A stretch of 64,000 nt of DNA, from the NCBI GenBank assembly GCA_964036275.1, contig OZ038439.1:17902330-17966329 (forward strand). Direction: 5' to 3'. The notes below the pieces were generated by a model. It ran no database searches. It was not told the DNA's origin and saw nothing but the letters and a program-made list of their open reading frames with translations. This document shows positions 27,301 through 34,594 of the stretch, one piece after another; the first letter of the stretch is position 1, and each line of letters starts with the position of its first letter. The stretch comes from Litoditis marina (taxonomy: Eukaryota > Nematoda > Chromadorea > Rhabditida > Rhabditidae). A program made the position numbers and the translations under genes.

Positions 27301-30300
27301 GACATTGTCGAAATTTCAGTGACAAGAGTGAGAATATGAACAGTGACCTCGTTTACTGAATCAGATTGTAGAGTGTGTTTCATGTTTCTCCATACACAAC
27401 AGAATGTCATTTTCGGTTATCCAACTCATAGGTTGACAGCAAATACGATACTCGTACCTGCCGACAGTGGCGAGTCTCCTCAGTTTCCCGGTCCTCCGCC
27501 TCTCATCTCCTCCAGCTACCCAGACATGTCCTGAGCCGGACCGAAATAGAACCCGGTCTGTCCCGACTGACAGCTGTACCACCGGTTCCGGAAGAACCAG
27601 CTCCATCCAGGTGGTGCCAGTCTCCTGCAGCACAATTGAATAGACAGACAAACTAGGACACACATACCCTCCTTATTGGAAACAAATTTTTCATGTTGCA
27701 CGCCACTTTATTTATGATATTTAGAGTGTTTATAACGGAAATTTTATGTAGGGAGGAAAACTGTAGCACAAATAACTTTCTTGTTGGAATTAAAACACTT
27801 TGTATGTTCTCTTTGATATTCAGAACGTTTACAATGATATTTTTCTGATATAACGTATGTATTATTCTGTTCAATTGAAACTTCAAACTGAATGTTACTA
27901 TGTTGTTCGTTTTTATTGCCTATCTCACCTGTAGTCCGTACTTTTGTCCGCTTCCCGCGTAGAAAACTTTGCCGGCGCGCGACTGCAGAAAAGCTATCTC
28001 CCTTCCCATATGAAGATCCACCGCTTGACCTGGAAATGGGGTGATTTTAAGAAACGGTTCATAAATTTTCTGTCACCCAGTTTTCTGTCACTCAATTTTC
28101 TGTCACTCACCTAGAGAACCAATCAAAAATACACTGAGCGAGTATCTCTTTTGTTAAACTTTCTAAGCGGTTTTCTATGATCTAAAAGTTTTGTACAAAG
28201 TTGGAAAACTTCTCGATATCTTCTGTTCTTTTTTTGTTGTTTTGTGTTTGTAGTGTGAAAAATTTGTTGGAGTTCCAGCGTAACTTACTGTGTAAATTGA
28301 CATGTAAGTTGAGTGGCAGATCATGTGGGATGGGTGTTTTGTCCCCGATACAGACGTAGGATACGTCCGTCAGCCTGAACTTTCGAAGAGACTTTGCGTC
28401 GGATGAAGGCATGAACGAGTCGTTGAGGGGTGTCAGCTGAAAAACGCGTTTCATCCCTAGATCAGCCTCAGCAAGTAAAAGTCTCTCGAGAAATATGACA
28501 ATTCCTTTGAGGAATCTTCTATTAGTATTCATGATAACGATAGAATCGGAGACTTTACTACATTAACAACATAAAAACCCCTGAGTTATGCTTCCTATAA
28601 CTGTACTTTCGAGAGAAGATCGTAACCAAGAAGGCCTAGTAGCTGTAGATAGTTGGACCCAGCCGGGTTCTTATAGTTCAATTTGCGCGTAACCCTAGAT
28701 GATAAGTGGTCGAAAAGTATAATTTGATGCGAAATATGTGCGTAACGGAGACGTGGTTTTGTAATTTTAAATCGTCATAATAATCCAGAGTATCTCTGGA
28801 AGTGGTTGTATTCTCGGTTCTTACCGTTAGTGTGAACTGTTGATTGATGTTTGCAGAATAGAAGCAGAATCCGTCGGAAAACAACGCTGCCTGCATAGCG
28901 TTTGCGGGTAACATCACCTAAACAAGAAAGATTGCACCGGAAACTATCAAAAATAGTGTTTAAAACCCATTCAGCACACTTTCTCATACTGTTTTCGATG
29001 TTTCGAGGGATGTCATTAAAGTTTTTCGTTCATTCCAAAAATACACGTCCATAACAGCAAATGAAATTCGATGTCAACAATTTTTAAGAAATGAAGTCAA
29101 TGTTCCAATTGACTGTTTCAGTTCACTTGGATCAGCATTTGTGTTAGCAAGCTCAGCTTTCGAGAAGCACGATTACTTTTCGCCTTATCCCGCAGTGTTT
29201 GTAGTTTGATCTCGTTGCTTTTCGGTCAAAGTTTGAAAACTATGAGATAAAACTACAACGAAAGTTTGGTCTAAACCTATATTTCTTGTTAAAATTGTTT
29301 AGTTAGAATTGATCTTCATCAGAAAGAAACCAACCTCTCCGATGTCTCTCAGGGAATCGGTATCCACGACGGAAATGCAAGAGGACTGCCCTCTTCGGAG
29401 GTACAACGAACTGTTGCAAAAGGTCAACATACAGTTCTTTCTGCAAAAATGAATTATATAAACTTAAACGTTCTTTTAACTTTTGCTCCTTCAGCTAGGG
29501 AGGGGCGAATATTGTGTATTATTCAATTTGGAAATTGTAATACCTATTTTGGACGTTTTAAACTCTTCGAACGAAAGTATTAAATGAAGAGTGTTTACGT
29601 ATCGAAAAAATATAGTAATTGATAATATTGTAAAACCTCATAACCAAAACAAAACGTACGTTGCTTTTATTGCGTGATTCGAGGCGTAAAGCTTGCCCAG
29701 AATCGTTTCCTGTAGTCCAGTTCCGAGTTTGTACAGACCAATGTAATTCAGAACGAATACATACTTGCCTGAAATTAATCAAGCATGGGTTCTATTTGGA
29801 ATAGATATCTATTTTTTCTCAATAGTATACTACTGCAATCTTAGAAAAAAATTGGGTCAACGTTTTGATATATCTCGAAAATAAGGTTAGCTCTTTCCAA
29901 AAAGACTATACGTTGTATGTTGTACAATCCCTATCACGCGGTGTTTATAGTTTACTTTCTTTGTTTTTCGGTTCAAATCGGTGAATAATGGCGCAAATCA
30001 ACATCAAAAAAGAACAGATACATTATTACTAACTAAGTCTTTAAATATTTGTTATACTTAATGCCCTTCCCTCCTTCCCATACCATCGGAAGCGGTGGCT
30101 CCATTCAAGCGGAGGTCGTCATCTGGAGTGTCGGAGGGGGAATCGAACGGCAACTGGGGCAGATCGAAGGAGCAGAGGGAGCGGTGGTCGGACAGAGGAC
30201 CGACCGTCCACGAACAACTGAGAAGAACCGGGTTAGCTGACTGTGTCCTGGTGGCGTATGTTCTACTAACACGTGAAGCGCACAAAAAAGTTGGATAAAA

Positions 30301-33300
30301 GCCATTGAACATCCATATTTTTTAAAGTAGTCACATTCCAACTGACTGTGTAGTTTAGAGGATGGCAGCTGTAGTTTGAGTTGTCACCCGAGAACTTTTA
30401 CGTTAGGCCGCAAATGCATTGGAATCAATCTACACCCACAGCTAAACTACAAAATATCATTATGATATGATATCAATTATATAAAATCGAAGTAGTTTCA
30501 CTACTGAACTTCGCACCTGCCATCCTGTCCTTGGAATATTTTGTGCTGCACTTTGAGGCAGAGTTTGTGGAGATTCTCCGGAAACTCGAGCAGGTCGTAC
30601 GTTGAGTCGGATCCCTGGAAGGACCCGTTATCAGATCATTAGGCATCGTAGCAAAGAGTTACGGCGGGAATGGGGAAATCGCAGTTGTTGTTTGATCTCG
30701 TTACGCGTCTTAATTTATAATTTCCCAACGCAAACTATCCAGATCGAACTAAAAACAGAGCGGTATAGCGCAACATACACCTTTATAAATTAAATCTCGT
30801 CTGAGGTAACCTGACTATGCCTATCCAGTATATTCTCAACACATATTTTCACGTGAACTCAATTGAAGTTATACGTTTAGTTAAATACACAAACAAATAC
30901 AAATGTAGGGTAAAGTCTCCATTTGCGGAAGGAGAGCAAAAGGCTCATTAGATTGAGCAGTGCGGGGCAAGCGATTGTTGATTACTTGCCAACTGACAAG
31001 AATTTGTGTAGATCAAATATACGCAGTAGAATGGCAGATCGCCAAAGTCCGCGGCTACAAAATTGACTTCATGTTGACCATAACGGTTCGACAAAACGTA
31101 TACATACCCTCGGCTCCATTCGCTTGCAACTGATGAGTGACTGGACTGCTGCCATGAGATGATGGGGCTGCCCCGCAGCTGCTGACAGAGCTGCCAAACA
31201 GGAGGAGGCTCGAGATGACACCTGCAGGGAACCTGAACGGAATATAATAGAATAGAACAATTTAGTTCGCAATTAGACCCGTGACTTTCCATACAGTATG
31301 TGGCACAGTACAGACCAGAAGTGTAGGCAAAAAGATCTGGAGATCGGTCAAGCACCACCTGTACGTAACATTCTGATGTGACGAATGAACCCTGAACTTG
31401 AAACTTCGCTTACATGGAATCAGCCCTATACGGTGTATAATGCCGTATCTTGCTGTGTTTGTAGTTTTATCCCGTTCCTTTTGGTCAATATTTGTAAAAT
31501 CGCGTGTCATCAAACTACAACAACGATTCAGTCACTCCATATTGACGTAGACGATGAGAACAACAGAGAATGCTGTATAGAATATTGATCTACCATAACT
31601 GGGTTGTAGCTCGAACCCTGTACGCAATAATTCAAAAAAATAGACTTTTAAACAGCGAAACAAACTCCAAACACAGCGGGACAGAGCCACATTCACCAGC
31701 GTGCGTTAGAGATAACTAACACTGTAGATTTACACTTTTGTTATGGTCTGTATGGTACAAATTGTGTATATTTATATGTTGTTTGTACCATGTTCAGTAG
31801 TTTTCTTTCTACCTAATTACCTTTTTCCCTGAGTTGCTTCAAGATTCGCATCATTCCGTCGATGGCGGTTTTCGGTTCATTTCGAAGTCCGTCCACAGGA
31901 ACTTTCTGGAATAGCGAGGATATAAAAATTTGAGCTGGTACAATTTACCTCTACCTAATGTCATCAATGCTACCAACTTGCAGACTTCTCTGATTCTGAT
32001 GAGGCAGCAACTATAGTCCATTCCACTCATACGCATACTCCTACAGTAATTGGTCAAACATTCACTTAGATCTTTATAATATACTTTACATATTTATTTA
32101 GAGTACAATACAACGCTGTTGTCTCATGGAAATGCCGTATTTCGTTTTCCGTCGTATAGTCTTCATTCCTACTTGAGACTCCTACAGTACACAATCCAAC
32201 TTTTACCAGACTCTTTTCAAATGTAAACTTCAACGTTGTATATTCGATTATGAACTTTCGTTGTAACCGGGATTCAAAATCAAACGTGAGAGTTTTTGAC
32301 ACTTTCTATAACATTGAAGTAATTTGAATGCACTCAAAATTGTAAATTAGTAAAGAGTGTATTTCTACCTAAGTGGGACGAAAAAGACTGTAAACAGTCT
32401 ACATTAATAGGAATATCAACTAGTTTATCTCATCTTGTTTGTGTGTTTCATGTATTTATTTCGAAGTCTTAGGACTTACCTGTAAAAGAGCTAATAGGGA
32501 GCCGAGCGCCTGCACACACAATTCGGGGTCTCGTTCACTCATTTGAACCAGCACATCAAATACACAGGAAAGTGTGGCGTTGGTGACTTTGTCCGCCTGG
32601 AAAAGGGCGGTGGTAGAATGAAGCTGATTTAGTTTCATTGAGAAAGAATAGTTAGGGAAAAGAAACATAAAAGTCACACGTTTCGCCTCTATCCTGAAGA
32701 TTACACCCAATGGTCCTCGAACTTTTTATGTGCTCTATTTTAATGCTGTACAAATAACTATTCATTCAAAGTGTTCAAAACACATCAAGAACGCAAAACG
32801 CATAACGAACAATTACAAAAAGAAGTTTGTTATTGGGTTTCACGTAGAATTAAAAACTAGACAGCGTGTTTTGCTTAGAATGAGAGTATACGTCTCTCTA
32901 CTGTCACTGAAAAGAATTTGTAGAACCTCTAGTGCCAATTAAAGTATTGAAGGGAAAAAAAACATCGTAACATGAAGCATCACGAGAATATAGTGGATGC
33001 ATTAACATTTTATGGTGTTTTTACAAATGAATACAAAAAATAAGAATTGCTCATGCGGTATTTGTTCGCCGTACTGTAGTCAGGTGCACACTTCCGTGAA
33101 ATGTGCTGAAATAACATCCACAATAACCTACCTTTCCCTGAGTCTCGTCGTTTTTCAGGTCGTCACACGTGTTCCCGTTATCACTTGGACTCGCCGCGCT
33201 AGTCGAGAGAAGACGGGCGTATCTGTAAACAGAACGTTCTACTAATATAATGAAATTAACTTTAATCAAGTTCAAACTTGTAGATTTTGAAACCTTGAGT

Positions 33301-34594
33301 TTTACGGGCTTTGAACCTATTGAATAGTTCAGGCTACCGCTGCTTGAGCCCGAGGAACATAAACGGAAGCACCTCATGATACGTCAATGTACCACTTGAG
33401 TATAAAGCACGGAATAACGCATGGTTGAAACTTCACAAATAATCTACAATTCTCTAAATCAGTCGTTCTTTTTTTACTCTCAGTACTTGAAGCTACAATC
33501 TCACAACATTTGCATCAGATTTGTCTTATTATTATTTTTTCCTATAGAGTACAAGACAGGGAGTGATACAGAGCGTGAGAGACCCAATAAGGAGATAGAG
33601 AGAGAGAGACAGAAAAAGTAGAGAGAGAGAGAGAGAAAGATAAGTAGAAAAAGAGAGACTCACTTAGCCAGCAGATTCTTGGCGATCGCCATGGTGGAGA
33701 AGGAGGAGGGCGCCCCGACCACCTGCAGGGCGGAGGCTATCTCTCCACTCACCGTCGGGAAACGAGATGCATCTGGAAAACGGATCGTCGGTGTGGTTTG
33801 GTCGTCATAGATCAAATTTTGTTATCGTTTTATCTTGATGAAAATAATCCACAGATTTAAACCGAAAATCAACTGGATCAAACTACAATCAAAGTGAGAT
33901 ACGGCAGAAAACACTGTCTAAGTCTGCTTTGGAAAAAGAGAACCCTATACATCAGGGGTCGCTTAGGGAGGGGTAGCCTAGAGGCTATATCATCCGATCT
34001 GGTGTTTGTAGTTTGATTCCCATACGATCAATTCGTTATTTGTCCCTTTCTTTTTCTGGCCTTATCCTTTAATTCGACTGTTATCCGCATCATTTCTCTT
34101 GCGACTCCTACACTACATAATCGTACTTCCAGTGACTGTATTCTAATGAAGCACTTCAACTCCTCGAAAACATTTTTTAACCCTGTTTTCAATAGGGAAG
34201 AATCTACGAATGCGAAAAATCTTAACCTTTCCTATGACAAATACGTAATTGAGAAGAACATGAACGTTGTGATCTTACTGTAGGGGTGGAATCGAAATAA
34301 AGAAGCGTTTATGCTGATCAAACTATAATTTAGTGTCTGAGAGCAAAACCAATTATGTACCGTCATACTGTAAAAGAGCACATAGAACCCATAAGTACTA
34401 TAGAACATACCGTCATCTAAGGAGCAGCTCTCCTTGGAATTGGGCAATCGAAGGGGACAACCGTCCTTGGGGATGGTATGGAACCGTTTTATGAGTTCGG
34501 CATACTCTTCTGATACTTTGGTAGACTGGGGAATGACAGACGGGGTGGAGGAGTTCTGCTCCCGAGACACAATTTCACGGAGAAAATAGGACAT
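263..34594 (-). CDS. MYCBP2: MYCBP2/Highwire/RPM-1-type E3 ubiquitin ligase, 68 exons in window, C-terminus beyond left edge
   Basis: PHR-family ubiquitin ligases are giant neuronal RING-type E3s that control synapse and axon development (known targets include DLK-type kinases) and, in vertebrates, esterify threonine. I read 68 exons on the minus strand, all with AG acceptors and GT donors. They total 8718 bases (2906 codons) and join without a frame break. Domain order matches the family: N-terminal helical region, RCC1-like domain (about residues 314-890) with a Cys-rich insert, PHR1 (about 1016-1184), PHR2 (about 1483-1652), filamin-like (about 1989-2155), SH3-like segments (about 2155-2336), zinc segment (about 2472-2565), start of DOC (2863 on). 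The start is the ATG ending at 34594, two bases after a good AG acceptor (CCTATCTCTAG), so a 5' leader is probably spliced on. The human protein reaches DOC only near residue 3700, so this one is much shorter, mainly in disordered regions. The RING, B-box and tandem-cysteine end are not in the window. Detailed exons are in the following entries. Confidence 0.96.
657..5504 (-). CDS. MYCBP2: MYCBP2 exons 61-67: region preceding DOC
   Basis: Exons 5376-5504, 4800-4889, 4255-4443, 3252-3361, 2862-2963, 1182-1321, 657-787. Exon 61 ([20 protein letters not shown]) matches human HQVIKANALFLLSLSSAAEP. Exons 64-65 ([16 protein letters not shown], then [13 protein letters not shown]) match QWPVLAFVIQHHDLEG and FAMEAFNWLLCNVI. 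Exon 66 ([20 protein letters not shown]) matches SLHDILWHFVASLTP. Exon 67 ([16 protein letters not shown] and [18 protein letters not shown]) matches PHTFHRLLQTISDL and MALRCWSLKFKQSDHQ. The intron at 1322-2861 contains a 1.1 kb inverted-repeat element and the intron at 3362-4254 contains another inverted repeat. Confidence 0.9.
2058..2312. repeat. Dense cluster of GGTTACC/GGTAACC motifs
   Basis: Within about 250 bp the heptamer GGTTACC or its reverse complement GGTAACC, or one-mismatch forms (GATTACC, GTTACC), occurs more than a dozen times on alternating strands, often as ACCGGTTACC. It forms the core of the 1.1 kb inverted-repeat element. Confidence 0.75.
2424..2500 (+). other. tRNA-like sequence (degenerate, probably SINE head)
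   Basis: Contains a good box A (TAGTGTATTGGTTAGCGC) and a perfect box B (GGTTCGAGTCC), but the 5' and 3' ends do not form a convincing acceptor stem. It is therefore best read as a tRNA-derived pol III promoter of a retroelement rather than a tRNA gene. A partner on the opposite strand lies at about 1870-1945. Confidence 0.6.
3406..3477 (+). repeat. Two tandem 36-bp direct repeats
   Basis: GATAGGACACCCACTAGTGT followed by ATATGTGTACCCCACA occurs twice in succession with a single substitution (GTGTAC/ATGTAC). It is intronic in MYCBP2. Confidence 0.85.
3503..3947. mobile_element. MITE-like element, TATAGTTCGTTTC terminal repeats
   Basis: Left arm 3503-3537 (TATAGTTCGTTTCACCCATC, then GATAGTAGTCAGCCA) pairs with right arm 3917-3947 (TGGCTGCTATCGATGG, then TTGAAACGAACTATA). 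It is non-coding and lies in the MYCBP2 intron 3362-4254. It shares terminal sequence with elements at 42595-42771 and 55109-55343. Ends at TA suggest a Tc1/mariner-type origin (inference). Confidence 0.7.
5731..5800 (+). repeat. Short family A copy
   Basis: CTGTGTTTGTAGTTTGATAG ... GAGCTCAAACTACAGCTC. In the MYCBP2 intron 5505-5857. Confidence 0.65.
5858..6802 (-). CDS. MYCBP2: MYCBP2 exons 58-60: zinc-binding segment
   Basis: Exons 6666-6802, 6283-6363, 5858-5921. Exon 58: [20 protein letters not shown] followed by PGCGEDTQ, a C-x2-C...H-x4-H arrangement like human CELCGESHPYPVTYHMRQAH. Exon 59: [20 protein letters not shown] (human GYNSIGHFCGGWAGNCGDGG). Exon 60 is a 64-bp exon found because exons 59 and 61 did not join in frame; it gives [15 protein letters not shown] (human WYLVCDRCREKYLRE). 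The zinc role is inferred from the residue spacing. One human Cys (HFCGGW) is replaced by Ile here. Confidence 0.93.
7018..8182 (-). CDS. MYCBP2: MYCBP2 exons 54-57: conserved WHE helix segment
   Basis: Exons 8088-8182, 7644-7785, 7448-7523, 7018-7109. Exon 54 is Ser-rich and disordered and stands in for the long Ser/Pro stretch of the human protein. Exon 55 carries [20 protein letters not shown] and [11 protein letters not shown], almost identical to human CARAVFASFLWHEGIVHDAM. Exons 56-57 read [12 protein letters not shown] plus [19 protein letters not shown], matching LTLQHLVAFWEDISLATIKA and NMIFPSPGS. The intron upstream of exon 55 is a long pyrimidine tract on the coding strand (purine-rich on plus, about 7795-7990). 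Confidence 0.92.
7795..7990 (+). repeat. Purine-rich (GA) tract, MYCBP2 intron 54
   Basis: About 195 bp composed almost entirely of A and G on plus (AGAGAGGGAGAGAGAGGAAG-like). On the coding strand this is an unusually long polypyrimidine tract ending at the exon 55 acceptor (7786-7788). Confidence 0.85.
8707..10229 (-). CDS. MYCBP2: MYCBP2 exons 50-53: paired SH3-like segments
   Basis: Exons 10131-10229, 9710-9818, 9256-9414, 8707-8883. Reads [56 protein letters not shown], then [19 protein letters not shown] and [19 protein letters not shown]. Human counterparts: SAGLRIRSHPSLQSEQIGIV, GTITFIDEIHNDDGVWLRLN, AWCLSFNQHLGKSLLVP and the second repeat ending EGTWVQLDQNSM. This is an internally duplicated small beta fold, two copies in human and here. 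Confidence 0.9.
10499..11710 (-). CDS. MYCBP2: MYCBP2 exons 45-49: filamin-type Ig-like domain
   Basis: Exons 11564-11710, 11226-11354, 10988-11040, 10867-10921, 10499-10611. Exon 45 ([20 protein letters not shown]) matches human ITVQTKDQYGDVVHVPNMKV. Exon 46 ([20 protein letters not shown]) matches KEARYIAITMMKVYENYSFE. Exons 47 and 48 rebuild [20 protein letters not shown] against NNDGTYCANWTPGAIGLYTI. Exon 47 is only 53 bp with a GTTTCA donor; it was selected because it is the only choice that restores both the frame and this alignment. Exon 49 adds a charged tail ([16 protein letters not shown]). Confidence 0.87.
10672..10785 (+). repeat. Family A copy
   Basis: CCTATACGGTTTTTGTTGC ... 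TTTTAGTTTGATCTCGTTTC ... ACCATCAAACTACGAATAAA. In the MYCBP2 intron 10612-10866. Confidence 0.7.
11391..11475 (+). repeat. Family A copy, nearly perfect palindrome
   Basis: TTTAGTTTGATCTCGTTGTA ... AACGGGATCAAGCTACAAAC then ACAGCGGGATGGCG. The outer GTAGTTTGATCYCGTT core is present on both strands. MYCBP2 intron 11355-11563. Confidence 0.7.
11943..15052 (-). CDS. MYCBP2: MYCBP2 exons 37-44: central conserved region
   Basis: Exons 14964-15052, 14561-14630, 14119-14292, 13609-13739, 13313-13421, 12927-13043, 12357-12525, 11943-12094. Exon 38 is a 70-bp exon needed to restore phase; it reads [18 protein letters not shown]. Family matches in order: [16 protein letters not shown] (human VIESEHPYKPACVMHY), [16 protein letters not shown] (FDPQCGTAQSEDVLRL), [20 protein letters not shown] (SGWPTMVLVLPGNEALFSL), [13 protein letters not shown] (YGFKCFAIGYEFS), [13 protein letters not shown] (GLALSHSPTILEA) and [19 protein letters not shown] (RLARWLQPDSYADPQKTSL). 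This segment contains the part known to bind RAE1 and other partners in animals (established for the family; exact residues not resolved here). Confidence 0.92.
14775..14940 (+). repeat. Palindromic intronic repeat family A, long copy
   Basis: Reads GCTCTTTCCAAAG..., CGTATACGGCGTATGTCGC, TTTCAGTAGTTTGATCCCGT ... GATTAAACTACAAAG ... TTTGGTCCCT. The core TAGTTTGATC and its inverse face each other about 55 bp apart. It lies in the MYCBP2 intron 14631-14963. Confidence 0.75.
15423..16685 (-). CDS. MYCBP2: MYCBP2 exons 34-36: PHR domain 2
   Basis: Exons 16532-16685, 15910-16102 and 15423-15583. Residues read [56 protein letters not shown], then [16 protein letters not shown] and [20 protein letters not shown]. 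The human counterparts are the second PHR copy (SWNTGNGSPDAICFSVD; SSNGTNQTRGQIPQILYY). Two of the three exons use GTTGGT donors. The exon 35/36 junction reconstructs CGEGGVAH, in frame with the family consensus. Confidence 0.94.
17158..19266 (-). CDS. MYCBP2: MYCBP2 exons 29-33: helical region between PHR domains
   Basis: Exons 18962-19266, 18618-18750, 18111-18284, 17704-17868 and 17158-17276. Exon 29 is the longest (305 bp): a polar linker ([20 protein letters not shown]) followed by [19 protein letters not shown], which aligns with human FESLLSILHWSWTTLVLGVE. Its upstream acceptor at 19266 was chosen because the nearer AG candidates break the frame. Exon 32 ([20 protein letters not shown]) aligns with human SGMTSFREVLEKMLVIVVLP. 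Exon 33 is entirely helix-like ([19 protein letters not shown]). Confidence 0.9.
19629..21316 (-). CDS. MYCBP2: MYCBP2 exons 26-28: PHR domain 1
   Basis: Exons 21123-21316, 20427-20600 and 19629-19767. The PHR beta-sandwich signature is nearly intact: [34 protein letters not shown], then [48 protein letters not shown], and the terminal [20 protein letters not shown]. The last matches the conserved SNNGTDVNAGQIPQLLY end of human PHR1. PHR domains are found in this ligase family and in some BTB proteins and bind protein partners. Intron phases are 2 and 2. Confidence 0.95.
21756..23016 (-). CDS. MYCBP2: MYCBP2 exons 23-25: linker between RLD and PHR1
   Basis: Exons 22907-23016, 22397-22493 and 21756-21923 join in phases 0-2-0-0. 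Exon 24 ([20 protein letters not shown]) aligns with human CLDPVYDVIWRFRPNTRELW. Exon 25 ([20 protein letters not shown]) aligns with the human ILSPELALPTGSRALTTRSH region that precedes PHR domain 1. The exon 23 donor (GTATAC) is only a few bases from a palindromic intronic repeat at 22780-22903. Confidence 0.88.
22780..22903 (-). repeat. Family A copy next to a splice donor
   Basis: GCATATACGGTGTATCTCGT ... GATCAAACTACAACCCAGAT then TTGGTTTTTCCCTATA. Its outer end is about 3-4 bp from the donor of MYCBP2 exon 23 (22907). Confidence 0.7.
23396..29768 (-). CDS. MYCBP2: MYCBP2 exons 9-22: RCC1-like domain (RLD)
   Basis: Exons: 29660-29768, 29335-29440, 28825-28917, 28289-28436, 27929-28029, 27458-27624, 27029-27170, 26594-26695, 26186-26272, 25763-25841, 25172-25335, 24589-24720, 24070-24191, 23396-23570. 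RCC1 beta-propeller repeats are clear: [10 protein letters not shown] (exon 9), [20 protein letters not shown] (exon 13), [18 protein letters not shown] and NLNQCGRSD (exon 16), [20 protein letters not shown] and [10 protein letters not shown] (exon 20), [20 protein letters not shown] (exon 21). Each aligns with the human ligase in order. In this family the propeller is thought to dampen activity and bind partners such as K-Cl cotransporters (established for Drosophila/human, not testable here). Exon 22 ([19 protein letters not shown]) matches the human WIGASGDQTFLRIDEALINSH segment and closes the domain. Confidence 0.93.
25172..26272 (-). CDS. MYCBP2: Cys-rich insert within the RCC1-like domain (exons 17-19)
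   Basis: Exons 17-19 (26186-26272, 25763-25841, 25172-25335) interrupt the propeller between the NQCGRSD and CGNFHTI repeats, exactly where human MYCBP2 has its insert. Cysteines occur as [24 protein letters not shown] and [20 protein letters not shown], that is repeated C-x2-C and C-x-C-x6-C-x2-C-x2-C-x2-C spacing, aligned with human CTVCGDCTGYGASC and CGCGSGESGCAVCGCCKAC. The spacing suggests metal binding; this is inference. A Ser/Pro/Thr-rich tail ([17 protein letters not shown]) follows. Confidence 0.88.
29194..29280 (+). repeat. Family A copy
   Basis: GCAGTGTTTGTAGTTTGATC TCGTTGC ... ATAAAACTACAACGAAAGTT then GGTCTAAACCTATA. In the MYCBP2 intron 28918-29334. Confidence 0.75.
30084..34594 (-). 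CDS. MYCBP2: MYCBP2 exons 1-8: N-terminal helical region
   Basis: Exons (plus coordinates): 34411-34594, 33664-33772, 33132-33222, 32480-32596, 31821-31905, 31108-31232, 30517-30614, 30084-30217. The protein opens [13 protein letters not shown] and continues with [15 protein letters not shown], which resembles the start of the animal family. Exon 4 ([11 protein letters not shown]) and exon 6 ([12 protein letters not shown]) align with the human segments around SLQALLNVLQG and LSCACLFSLVASWG. Exon 8 is acidic and Ser/Pro-rich ([14 protein letters not shown]), leading into the RCC1-like domain. The exon 6 acceptor was placed at 31232 rather than the nearer AG at 31221, because only 31232 keeps the frame. 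No upstream coding exon was found between 34595 and 36976. Confidence 0.88.
31418..31550 (+). repeat. Family A copy
   Basis: CCCTATACGGTGTATAATGC ... GCTGTGTTTGTAGTTTTATC ... GTCATCAAACTACAACAACG. In the MYCBP2 intron 31233-31820. Confidence 0.75.
33561..33660 (+). repeat. GA microsatellite in MYCBP2 intron 1
   Basis: Imperfect (GA)n with GAAAAAG interruptions. It immediately follows the exon 2 donor (exon edge 33664) on the coding strand. Confidence 0.85.
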
